Shown: positions 51,671-63,132 of the stretch, in pieces
Position numbering within the stretch: position 1 is the first letter of the stretch
Layout: every line of letters begins with the position of its first letter
Origin: Hevea brasiliensis
Taxonomy: Eukaryota; Streptophyta; Magnoliopsida; Malpighiales; Euphorbiaceae
Length of the DNA stretch: 64,000 nucleotides
NCBI RefSeq assembly: GCF_030052815.1
Contig: NC_079499.1
Span: 103,264,480-103,328,479, forward strand
Direction of reading: 5' to 3'
Notes under the pieces: generated by a model
The model's database searches: none
What the model was told of the DNA's origin: nothing
Seen by the model: only the letters and a program-made list of their open reading frames with translations
Position numbers and translations under genes: made by a program

Positions 51671-52515
51671 TGCATAAGCAACTGCATAGCTTATGCAATC
51701 CTGCATAACCACAATTCTTGCCATTTTTCACCTTTATTGCAAGTGCATAAGGAGAGTGCATAGCTTATGCAACTCTGCATAGCCTAATTTTGTCAAATTT
51801 CACATCTTTGGAAACTTGCATAAGCAGAGTGCATGACCTATGCACATTTGCATAACTTCAAATCCTTCATTTTCTCTCTCTGCCGAAGAGTGCATAAGCA
51901 ATGTGCATAGCTTATGCACTTCTGCATAACCAAAAAAAAAATCAAAACTCCAAGAAGCATAAGCAGAGTGCATAGCTTATGCACTTCTGCATGACCAGAA
52001 ACCCAAAAAAACCAAACTTGCCGAGGGGTGCATAAGGAAGGTGCATAGCCTATGCACTTCTGCATGACCAGAAATCAGAAAATTCCAAAAGTTGCCGAGA
52101 CCTGCATAAGCAATGTGCATAGCTTATGCACTTCTGCATAACCAAAGATTCTGAATTTCAAAACCCACCGAAGAGTGCATAAGCAAAGTGCATAGCTTAT
52201 GCACATCTGCATGACCACCAACCAAAATTCAAAAAAAAAATTACCGAACAGTGCATGAGCAGAGTGCATAACCTATGCACTTCTGCATGACCCGATTTTC
52301 TGAAAAACCACTTCTGCCGAGAGATGCATAAGGGGAGTGCATAACTTATGCACTCGCTCCTCAAAATTTCAAGGGTCACCTAAACTTGCATAAGGAAGGT
52401 GCATGACTTATGCACAACTGCATGACCACCAACCCAAGATTTCAATACCTGCCGAAACATGCATAAGGACAGTGCATGACTTATGCACTTATGCATAAGC
52501 CATTTCTCTGAAGTT
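51671..52515 (+). repeat. 12-unit, about 73-bp palindromic tandem array in element B
   Basis: Units start at 51671, 51744, 51817, 51891, 51956, 52029, 52103, 52176, 52252, 52325, 52387 and 52460. Same units in the same order as in copy A, with two small deletions (units 4 and 10). The core pairs TGCATAAG with CTTATGCA and each unit ends in CTGCATGACC or CTGCATAACC. Confidence 0.9.
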
Positions 52516-52799
52516 TAAATCATTCTGAAACATGTATAAAAGAGTGCACAGGTTATGCATAAATCATTTTCCCCTTATGCAGTCTCTTACAAACCCGATT
52601 CAAATTCATTTTCGGCAAACAAAAATCCCCACCTCCACTTCCCGCCTCTTCACCCCACGACCGTCCTTCAACCTCCATTCCTTCCGGCATTCTCACCGTC
52701 TCTATCCCGTTTTCTCCACTAGCACTTTCATCACGTAAACCCTAAATTTCCCCCTACATTTTCATTTCCCCCTTATCTCTTCCATCTTCTCCATCGGCA

Positions 52800-54312
52800 A
52801 TGGAGTCCCCTCCCCATTCCCGTCCACCTTCTCCTCTCGAAGTCTCTCCATTGTCATCGATACCCCCTAATCCCAATTCTCCTCCACAAGCGACAACCCC
52901 ACCACCTCCCCCAACCACATACAAACGCAAAATCCGGTCAAAATCTGTGCGACCCATGTCCTCTGCCCCTCCTCTGTCCAAACGCAAAGACCCACCCACC
53001 CCATTGTCGGAACCACCTCCCAAAAAGCCAAAAGCTCCAGCCTCTACACCCTCTTCCAGCAAAAAAACAATTTCGGCAACCTCATTTGTATCAAAGCTAC
53101 CCTGGCCTCTCCCTGATACGATTCAAAAAGCAGCTTTTAAGCGACTTAAGGATAGGAAGGTACAACCCACTTGGTATATATCTGCTGATGCTTTACAATC
53201 TCTTGGTTTATTTGACAATGTAGTTGCATATCTTGATGGTATGGGTTGGACAGAATTTGTGCATAAGCAAGAGATAGTTTATCCAATTCTAGTTTTGGAG
53301 TTTATTTCTTCATTCTCTGCTACCCTCAACTTGCATGATGTAAACCATAAACCAATTATGAAATTTAGATGCTTGGGACAAAATAGAGAGCTGTCATTGG
53401 ACCAATTTCATAGCATTTTTGGTTTTGCTATTGATGGGTTATTTGGAGTACCACATACTGGAGTAGAGGTAGCCAACAAGGGCATTTGGAATGCTGCCCA
53501 ATTTTGGAGAATCATAACAAACCAACCTCAAACTTTCTCTGCTGGAAGATCAAAAACATCCCAAATACTTGACCCTGCACTTAGGTTTATTCATAGGCTG
53601 ATGGCTAGCACCATATTGGGCAGAGGGACTAGTTCTGGTGCTGTAGGAAAATCTGAACTCTTTATGTTATGGTGTGCATTTCACAAAGTTAAGGTTTCTC
53701 CCGGTTATTTCTTTTGTGAGCATGTGCTGCATATTGCCACCAAATCCATAGGTGACATTGTTTTGGGTGGGCTTATCACTGTTATAGCCAAGCATTTTGG
53801 TTTTATTCCTGCAGAGCACTCAATACCAGCACTTGAGGACACTTCATATTTTGACACTGCACACTTAACCAAAACAGGGTTCAATTTGTCATATTTTGAT
53901 ACTGCCCGCCCTGCAGCAGTAAATCGAGCCCTTGCACAACCGTAAACCCAAGCTTTCCCATCCGTCCCACAAGACACTACTACACCTACCCCACCCTCAC
54001 CGCTCAGACATTCCAAATACCGCTCACCCATACCTCCTACAATGAACCTTCCTCATCCACAAGACTCTCGCATTCAACACTAAAGCCTTATTCACCTATC
54101 TTGAAAGGCTTAGTGATGATATATTCTTTGTGGATAGGAAGCTTGACACTGGTCTTGATACACTCAAGGATCGTCATGATCAACTATTTGACCTTGTCAT
54201 GGAAACCAGGGACAAACAGAAAGAACTGAAGGAGATGGTGAAGCAACTCATGATCTTTTTGGGCATGCCACCCCCACCCCCATCACCTCCTCCAGCACCA
54301 TCATTTCGATAG
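52800..54312 (+). pseudogene. Athila B env-like (ORF-1-type) protein
   Basis: The ATG at 52800 opens a 381-codon frame to 53945, then the protein continues after a scrambled stretch (53935-54075) to a TAG at 54310 (ending PPPPPSPPPAPSFR). The N-terminus is Pro/Ser-rich with KRK clusters. The central domain has AYLDGMGWTEFVHKQE, RCLGQNRELSLDQFHSIFGF and SGAVGKSELFMLWCAF. The C-terminal part has a coiled coil at about 54090-54240 and ends in a Pro-rich tail. No signal peptide or clear transmembrane segment is seen. Combining both copies, the ancestral protein was about 500 aa. Role unknown; it resembles the ATHILA ORF-1 family. Confidence 0.72.
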
Positions 54313-56567
54313 CTGGCAGCAGCCACCAGCCCCTTAGCAACATCCTTGGACAAGGGCAAGACAATAGAACTAGATTAGTGTTTGTTTTACTTTTGTTCCA
54401 ACTTGTAGGACTTTTCCTTTGTAAATATGTTCAAACATTTATAGTTTGTTTTGGATTATGTTTGTTAGTTCTGAATTAGTTTGTTTTAAATTATGTTTTT
54501 CTTGAAGTTTTATTGGATAGCTATTACATTAGTCTTCTTTGATTTTTATTGCACTTATTGCCCTTTTGTACATATTTGCCCATACTCTGTATATATTTCA
54601 ATACTTTTACTGCTGGTTGTACATTTCCCCTTGCCAATTCCCATGCAGCAGCTTTTGTATACACTGCACAGCTATGAATTTCCTCATGCAGAACTTTTGC
54701 ATAGCCTGTGCAACTCTTTTCGCTACTTCAGAATCGCATGTGTTGTATTCCCCTTATGCAACTGTCCTGCATAGCCTATGCAACATATATTGCCTCTTAT
54801 GCAGCACCGCATGGCTTATGCACCTTACCTATGCACATGTTCTGGACAGCTCTTAACTCTGCACAACCTGTGCAGCTTCTTATGCATCCCTTTATCTTGA
54901 ATTCTCATACCAGGTAACTCTTTCTTTTTGCTCTTAATTTTTACAATTCCTGATCAATATTATTTGCTTTGAGTTTTGGTTATCTGCTGCTTGAGACATT
55001 GAGGACAATGTCCAATTTTGAGTTTGGGGGTGCACATTTTGATTTTTAGCTTTATTTTTCACATTTTGAGTATAGGAACATCTCATCCCATTTCATTTAC
55101 ATATATTGTAAATATTTTACATATATTTCCACACATACATATACATAACACATTTACACACACATTATACATCACTTAGAAATTGTACACATTGAATACA
55201 AATAGACTCCCTCCATTTAGTTAATGCATTACTCATTTTAGGAGTCATGCATCATGCATTAAAATCTTTTGCCAAATCCCTTGAGTATTGAAAATGTGCC
55301 TATGAGAATGATTTGACTCACCCTTTAGTTGGGTTTGTGGATTGAAAGTTTCCTAAAAGGTGCAAGGTTTTGAAGTGTCTATCCCTTGCCTATATCTTCT
55401 TAGCCAAAAAGCCACCCAACTAGTCATTTGGAGAAGGAAGTGTTTAGAGGGAGTTATTGGATATAAGATAGTCAAATGATGTCTCACCAATCCTAGAACA
55501 AATTTTCTAAACCTTTCAAGGCGAAATACCAGCTTGTACTTGAAGAGAGAGATGATTAGGCATTCTTTGATTTAAAACCTTCTCATTTCAAACCTTTGGC
55601 CCTTTTTCCCAATTAAAATTTACCCTTGCAAACCCCTTTGAACCTTTTTATCCCTAATTTTTCTTGAAATCCTTTTTACTACCTAGCCAATGAACCAAAC
55701 ACTCCAACCCTTTTCATGAGAATAATTATTCATAATATTAGGTACATAAAAAAAATAAAATAAAAAAAATACAATAAAAGGGAGAAGAAATACTTGTTAC
55801 CTTGTAAAAGTGCTAGTATATGCTTTTCACCATTGTCATTCAAAATGAAAGAAATCCACTCAAAGTATTAAAAGAAATGAGTTTGGGGGTGGCATCTTTA
55901 GGGACAATCATCAAAAGAAAATGCAAAATACAAGTCTAAAGTATCAAAATGTCCCTCCATTTTATGTGTCTTATAAAAATATGCTAGCACTTGACAATCC
56001 TCATTATGTATTTCTCTCTCCTATATATATATATATAAAGTAAAGAGAAAAAGATATAATAAAGTGTACCTTATGTTTCAAAATTGCAACATATTCTCAT
56101 GCTTTGAATACTTTTTACCCATTTTTCTTCTTAGCCTCTTTTTGAATCCCATGGCCCCATTACATCCATAAAAAGACCTTTGATCTCTTGAAAGTACTTG
56201 CTACATTAGTGGAGATAGGAGTGGGGAATTTGCCTATGGGATTGGAGAACTATTCATTCATTCATTCAATTCCATCATTCCATATAGAGACACTTTGACT
56301 ATTGATTGTTCTAGAATTCCTTTTGAGCATGACCCTCTCTTTTGATTGGTTGGTTTGGAGATTTTGAATGATAATTGACTTGATGGCTAAGCGGTGAAAA
56401 CTTGGATAAGCATTAAATTCTTTGCATTTTGAAGGATGGGTATATGGATTGCTGGTATGGCTGAAGGTGTGTTAAGTTACTTCAATTGGTAATTTTCATA
56501 ACTCTTTGGATAAGGCACCCCTAAAAACTTTGCACCACATTTTAAAGTTTGCTTGAGGACAAGCAAA
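54313..56567 (+). other. Athila B long 3' untranslated region
   Basis: No gene supported. TGCATA/TATGCA motifs cluster at 54640-54900. The (TA)n run at about 56022-56036 is half the length of that in copy A. From 54910 to 56567 it is almost identical to copy A, which suggests either recent shared ancestry or a constrained 3' region. Confidence 0.6.
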
Positions 56568-56587
56568 AGCTTGAGTTTGGGTGTATT
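56568..56587 (+). promoter_or_regulatory. Polypurine tract of element B
   Basis: AAGCTTGAGTTTGGGTGTAT-type sequence abutting the 3' LTR. One T interrupts the G run that is pure in copy A. Confidence 0.55.
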
Positions 56588-58188
56588 TGATGCATACATT
56601 TTGCATAGTCATTTAGGTCTAATTTTATAGCCATTTTATTCTATTATTAGTTATCTTTAGCTAATTTCATTAGTAAATTAGTTAGTTTTTCATAATTGTC
56701 GATTTTGGATTAATTTGTAATTTTTACTTTATTTTGTAGGAAAAATGGTGTTTTTGAAGGACTGAAGAGAATTTTGCCATTGAGGAGTGTCTTCTACAGC
56801 CAAAGATGTCAAAAACAAGTTTTCAAGCTGAAATATGCATTGACCAAATTGTGCATAACTTGCCGCATAAGCTATGCAGATCTGCATAAGGAGAAAGATC
56901 ATCGTTCAGAACCAGTAGAAATGTGCATAAGGAGACAAAGATAGCTTATGCACATTCTCGCCTCCCTTATGCACCTTCACGGAATTGTGCATAACCTATG
57001 CACCAAGTCATGCGATTTGCATAAGTGACTCGTAACCACTGAAATCGCATAAGGGACTGCATAACTTATGCAGTCCCATAAAGAGTTCATTAATGAGCTG
57101 GCAGAAGATTCCCTCAATCAATTCCTCCTAGAACATACTATTTTAGGGCTCTATGTCAGAAAAATGCTATAAATAGTCCCATTTTCCCATTTTAGAGGGG
57201 GGACAAGGAGCAAAGAAGAAGAGGAGAAGAGAGGCAGAATTTGAGGAGTTACTTTCACCTTCCACACCATTCTCAACCAAGATTTGTAGATTTCTTTCTT
57301 CCCTTGCATTTTTCTACATTTCTAGTATTTAATTTCTTACTTCTTAGCTTAGATTAAAGCTTTATTTCCATTTAAACTCATCATATCTTGTAAGCATTAT
57401 GGATAGTGAGTAGTTTACTTTTGATTCTGGAGTAAGGGTTGTAATATTTGAGATATTTTATGGATTTTGATTGGGTAATCCATATTTTGTGGTCTTAATG
57501 AGTTTTATTCATTTCTTGTATGCTTAATGACATGCTTAGTGTAGGATCCCATTAAGTGATGTTCTTAATCCATGGTTGAAGCACCGAAAGGAGAAGACCT
57601 TGTGATAGATAATCAAGAAATTGGACTTAATTAACTTAGACCTAGAAATAGGCTAAGGATTAAGAGGATTCACAGATTAATTAAAGAACTTAATGGGTCT
57701 TAATTAATTCTAACTCCACGAAAGTAGGATTAGTTTGATTAAGGCACTCTTTGTCTCACTCGAAAGGGAATTCAAAGGATTTAAGAATTAATCTCCTTAA
57801 AACCCATAAGTTTCATAAAATTGGATAACCGATTTAAAATCCCAAAATAGCTCGAATATGAAATCCCGAACTCCGGAATCACCTTTTTACCATTGTTAAT
57901 TTCTAATCGAATTTAATCATTTGCCATTTTGAATATTGCCATATTTGAACTTGCTTATTTCAATTTGATGCAATTTTAGTTTAATTAATACATTGTTGAA
58001 TAGAATATTAATTTTGCACATTTAGATTGCATACTCCATTACCCATTAATTCATTATTTTAATTTCATAAATACTTCGATTTAGTCAACTTTTATAACGA
58101 AAATTCAATCATTAACACAACTCCTCGTGGGATCGATATTTTTCTATACTACTTGTACAACTCGTGCACTTGCGGTTGGGACGCATCA
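56588..58188 (+). repeat. 3' LTR of element B
   Basis: 1601 bp with the same termini as the 5' LTR. TATA box at 57168-57175. Followed by the GCAGC target duplication at 58189-58193. Confidence 0.95.
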
Positions 58189-58193
58189 GCAGC

Positions 58194-59580
58194 CCGATTG
58201 AAAATTCCCATTCTCATTTGAAGAAGTTTCTAATGAGATGTGGCACTCAAAGACAACCTGGAGTTTCAGATGAAGTGATTCGACTAACCTTATTCCCATT
58301 CTCTCTTTGAGATTCAGCATTAGAGTGGTATGATACACTTCCATAAGGTACTATGGCTACTTAGGAGTAGCTATCTCAAGCTTTTCTATCACAGTTTTTT
58401 CCACCTGGGAAGACCACTCGTTTGAGGAATTTGATGGTAGCTTTTAGACTAAGGGACAATGAAACTTTGAATGAATCTTGGATGAGATTTAAGGAGCTTG
58501 AAAGGTAGTGTCCTCATCATGAAATACCCAAATGGATGATTGTTTAGAACATCTACACTAGATTTACTCTAGCAATAAGAAACACAATTGATTCACAAGC
58601 AGGAGGAGATTTCATGAGAATGACAAGCGAAGAATGCTATGATCTGTTAGAGAAAATTACTCATAATACCCATTTATGGGAAAATCCTAGAGCAATTGAG
58701 CCAAAGAAGGCTAGGATCTATGAACTTGATTCAATTAGTTACATGAATACAAGAATTGATCAGTTGACTCAGCTACTTAGTGATTTTTGTACAAAGGCAT
58801 CAGTCTCAACTCCTACAACTATGTAACAAGTTGCCTACACAGATGGAACCCAAAGTTGTGGAGTTGATTACTCTTCTTATAATGATGATTTCTTGCAAGA
58901 ATAAGCCGCTTATGCAACAGGTTATCAATAGAAACCTATGGAAAATGCTTATTCTAATGTGAATGAATCAACATGGAGACCACAAACAATTTTTTGCCAA
59001 TAAGGTCAAAGCTCAAACTATGCTTATAGCCAGCAGTATATGCAGCAGAATCGACCTCAGTTTTAGCCACAATTTCAGCCCATAAGGCAGCCACCTCCTG
59101 GATATTAATCAAGAGCACAACTACCTGTTCCACCTCCTAAACCAAAGCTAACCTTGGAAAGCATGATGGAGAAATTTTTTACCGAACAAAGCAAGATAAA
59201 TACCAAATTGGAGGAAGAAATGCAACACATGAGATAAACTATGGATCAGCTATAAGCTCATATCCGCATGTTAGAGAATCAATTGGCTCAACAAGCAAGC
59301 TCATTAGGATCTACTTCCTATGGCAAACTACCTAGCCAACCACAAAACTCTCATGAACAATGCAAGGTTGTGACCTTGAAAAGTGGTAAGAAAGTTGGGC
59401 AAGAGAGTGAAAACAAAAAAGAAGAAAAAGGGAGCACAAAGAAGAAAAATCAATTAAGAGCAAGAAAAATGAAGAAGAAGAAGAAAGCAAAAGTGAGCAA
59501 GATGAGGGAGAGAAGCCATACATTCCATCAAAACCTTATAAACCCACCTTTCCCTACCCTCAAAGATTCATCAAGCAGAA
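58194..59580 (+). pseudogene. Element C gag, 3' part
   Basis: Continues the gag of 43240-43617 in the same frame: PIENSHSHLKKF, then RLTLFPFSL, ALEWYDTLP, AFLSQFFPPGKTTRLRNLM and ETLNESWMRFKELER. Later come YDLLEKITHNTHLWENPRA and MLENQLAQQASSLGSTSYGK, then a Lys/Glu-rich linker. More than ten in-frame stops are present, mostly TAG or TAA where element B has Gln or Trp. No zinc knuckle is seen. Confidence 0.85.
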
Positions 59581-60560
59581 GCTAGACAAACAATTTGGCA
59601 AATTTCTTGAAGTGCTAAAGAAGTTATGTATCAATGTGCCCTTCACTAAAGCACTATCTCAAATGCCAAGTTATGCCAAGTTTTTGAAAGAAATTCTTAC
59701 TAAGAAGAGAAGGTCGGAGGATTATGATACTATCAACTTGGGAGAGTAATGCAGTGCTATAATCAGAATAAGTTACCTCCCAAACTCAAGGATCCAGGTG
59801 CATTTTCCATTCCTTGTCACATAGGTGATAACTGTGTGGCAACTGCCTTATGTGACCTTGGAGCCAATGTCAGCCTAATGCCACTTTCAATATATGAGAA
59901 GCTGAATATGGGAGAGTTAAAGCCCATCAACATGTATCTTTTATAGGCTAACTGTTCAATTAAATATCCAGAAGGTGTCCTAGAAAATGTGCCTATCAAG
60001 GTTGGGAAATTCTACATTCCGATAGATTTTTTCATTTTAGATATGGAAGAAGACACAAAAATTCCTATCTTAATGGGAAGACCATTTTTTGCCACAGCTG
60101 GTGCACTAAGTGATGTAAAGGGTGAGAAATTGACACTTAGAATAGGAGATGATCAAATGATATTCAACATCAATCCAGCCATGAAGAAGAAATATGAAGA
60201 ATTTGAATCTTGTTTGCAGGTAGATATCATAGATGAGATTGTTCAAGAGCATTTCAAAAAAAGCTATCCACAAAACCCCCTTGAAAATTGCCTAGTCCAT
60301 GGTGGGAGAATTGATGATGACAACACTAACATAGTTGCTTTTGCACAACACTTGGAGTGCTCACCACCATATCCTGAAGCTACAAATTTTCAGCTTGAAG
60401 AAGTGCAGACTTTGGAGATTAAATCACCATCATTAAAGGTAGAGGATGCCCCAAAGATAGATCTTAAACCTCGTCCTTCCAACCTCAAGTATGCTTTTCT
60501 TGGACCTAATGAAACATATCCTATTATAATTAATGCATCTTTGATTAATGCATTTCTGAC
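59581..60560 (+). pseudogene. Element C protease region
   Basis: The aspartic protease is recognisable at 59770-60170: LPPKLKDPGAFSIPCHIGDN, CDLGANVSLMPLSIYEKLNM, then GRPFFATAGALSDVKGEKL. One stop (59944) separates the two open parts; it lies where the sister elements read Gln-Leu-Ala. The stretch up to 60560 is the protease-RT linker. A deletion relative to element B removes the block upstream of STWVS, since about 50 codons are missing before SEWVSPVHVV. Confidence 0.82.
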
Positions 60561-61400
60561 AGTGAGTGGGTGAGTCCTGTGCATGTTGTACCAAAAAAAG
60601 GTGGAGTGACAGCTGTTAAAAATGAGAATAATGAATTGATACCAACTAGAACTGTTACAGGTTAGAGAATGTGCATAGATTATAGAAAGTTAAATAATGC
60701 CACAAGAAAAGACCATTTTCCTCTCTCTTTCATAGACCAAATGTTAGAAAGATTAACCAAGCATTTTTACTTTTGTTATTTAGATGGATATTCAGGTTTT
60801 TTTCAAATTCCAATACATTCAGAAGACTAAGAGAAAACCACCTTTACCTGTCCCTATAACACCTTTGCTTATTGAAGAATGCCATTTGGACTGTGTAATG
60901 CACCTGCCACCTTTCAGCGGTGCATGATGGTCATTTTTTCTAACTTTATTGAAGAATTTATGGAAGTTTTCATGGATGACTTTTCAGTATATGGCATTAA
61001 TTTTGATTCATGCTTGACTAATTTGTCTTAGGTTTTGTAGAGATGTGCTGACAATGATCTGGTATTGAACTAGGAGAAATGAAACTTCATGGTCTAAGAG
61101 GGCACCATTTTAGGGCATTTGATCTCAAACAGGGGAATAGAAGTTGATAGAGCCAAGATAGAAATTATTAAAAAAATGCCCCCTCTAACCACTGTCAAAG
61201 TAGTGCATAGTCTTCTTAGACATGCTGGATTTTACTTGCGATTTATTCAGGATTTCTCTAAAATAGCTAAACCCTTAATAAATCTTTTGAATCATGATGT
61301 TAAATTTAATTTTATTCAAGATTGTATGGATGCTTTTTGCTGGTTAAAGATGACATTAACAACAGCTCCCATCATGTAACCTTTGGATTGGACATTGCCA
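60561..61400 (+). pseudogene. Element C reverse transcriptase
   Basis: Degenerate [53 protein letters not shown] and an intact catalytic [10 protein letters not shown]. At least eight in-frame stops replace Trp, Gln or Arg codons (for example TAG for the Trp of GWRMC and for the Trp of LNWEK). The N-terminal finger region is shortened compared with element B. Confidence 0.85.
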
Positions 61401-61770
61401 TTTGAAATTATGTGTGATGCAAGCGAGTTTGCTGTTGGAGCTATATTTGGCCAGCAGAGAGACAAAAACCTTATGCCATTTACTATGCAAGCCGAACCCT
61501 TGATGAGGCTTAAATTAATTATGCTACAACTAAAAAGGAGTTCCTTGTGGTAGTGTTTGCACTCAATAAGTTTCGTTCTTATTTGGTCAACTCAAAGGTA
61601 ATTGTTTTCACTGATCATGCAGCAATAAGGTATTTAATGAGCAAGAAAGAAGCTAAATCTAAGTTGATTAGATGGATTTTGTTACATCAGGAATTTAATT
61701 TAGAAATAAGAGATAAAGAAAGGTGTTGAGAATGTGATGGCTGATCATCTTTCTAGGCTAAAAATTGAAA
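61401..61770 (+). pseudogene. Element C RNase H
   Basis: MCDASEFAVGAIFGQQRD, then [20 protein letters not shown] and [36 protein letters not shown]. Frameshifts near 61470 and 61725 and a TAA at 61512 disable it. Confidence 0.82.
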
Positions 61771-63132
61771 ATAATGATGATGATATTATGCCAATTGATG
61801 AGTTTTCTTACGAATAAGCAGCTGTATGTTTTGAAATCTGCACTTCTATGATTTGCTGATATTGTGAATTATTTTTCTTGTAGTGTTTTGCCACCTGATT
61901 TATCTTGGCAGAAAAAGAAAAAATTCTTGCATGATGTTAAATTTTATTATTAGGAAGAACCTCTTTTATTTAGGAGATGTAATAATGAAATAATTAGGAA
62001 ATGTATACCAGAAGAAGAAATAAATGATGTTATCTACCATTGCCGTTCCTCTTAGTATGGTGGTCATTGTAGTGTTTCAAAAACTATTAAAAAAGTCTTG
62101 ACAATAGGTTTTTATTGGCCTAATATATTTAAACATGTGAGAGACTTTATAAGTAAGTGTGATAGGTATCAAAGGGTAGGCAACATTTCAAAAAGAGATG
62201 AGATGCCCAAACAATCCATATTAGAAGTTGAATTGTTTGATGTGTGGGGAATTGATTTCATAGGGCCATTTCCATCCTCATATGGAAATAAATATATCTT
62301 GGTAGGGGTAGACTATGTATCTAAATGGGTAGAAGCTATTGCTACATTTACCAATGATGTAAAAACTGTGGTAAAATTTCTGAAAAATTTTGTTTTGACT
62401 AGATTTGGTGCCTCACGTGCCATAATTAGTGATAGTGGTAGCCATTTTTGTAACCACCAATTTGAAAAGTTAATGAAAAAGTAGGGGGTAAAGTATAGGA
62501 TTGCCACACGTTGTCACCCTCTAACAAATGGCCAAGTAGAAATCTCAAATAGAGAACTTAAGCAAATCTTAGAGAAAACTGTTAGTAAGTCTATAAAAGA
62601 TTGGTCTCTTAAGTTAGATGACACTCTTTGGGCATATAGAATAGCCTTTAAGACTCCCATAGGAACTACACCTTATAGGTTAGTTTTTGGAAAATCACGC
62701 TATTTGCCCGTAGAGTTAGAACATAAAGCTTATTAGCCCATAAGAGCAATCAATTTTGATTTAAAGACTGTTGGACAGAAAAGACTTTTGCAACTTAAGG
62801 AGCTAGAAGAATTGAGACTTGATGGTTATGAAAATGCTAGGATCTATAAAGAAAGAACAAAAAAATGGCATGAAAAGAATATTAAGAAAAAGGACTTTAA
62901 GAAAGGAGATTTGGTGTTCCTATTCAATTCTAGGTTGAAACTCTTTCCAAGGAAATTAAAATCAAGGTGGTCAAATCCCTTTAAAGTTGTGAAAAATTTT
63001 CCTCATGGTGCTGTGGAATTTTTTTGTGAAAAATCTAGTAATTTCAAAGTGAATGGGCAAAGGTTAAGACACTATACAATTGGTGAACCCATTGAGAAGA
63101 TAGCAACTTGCTATCTTTCTCATTCTCCATGA
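61771..63132 (+). pseudogene. Element C integrase
   Basis: The zinc-finger part is degenerate (HCRSS then stop, CDRYQ where CDKCQ is expected, so one Cys is lost). The DDE core is readable: VWGIDFIGPFPSSYGNKY, IISDSGSHFCNHQFEKLM, then a stop at 62482, then [16 protein letters not shown]. The C-terminal part, including WSNPFKVVKNFPHGAVEFF and NGQRLRHYTIGEP, is open from 62788 to the TGA at 63130. Confidence 0.85.

Larger units (their letters stand above)
43618..58188 (+). mobile_element. Complete Athila-like Ty3 retrotransposon B
   Basis: A full 14.57-kb element flanked by a perfect 5-bp target duplication, GCAGC (43613-43617 and 58189-58193). It has LTRs of 1612 and 1601 bp, a perfect tRNA-Asp-type priming site, gag-protease-RT-RNase H-integrase, a 73-bp repeat array, an env-like ORF, a long 3' non-coding region and a purine tract. 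It is inserted in gag of element C. The reading frame is interrupted by stops at 46091, 46778 and 50274, a frameshift near 48320, and a break in the env-like ORF. Some of these coincide with CAG/CTG-centred sequence scrambles. Confidence 0.95.
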
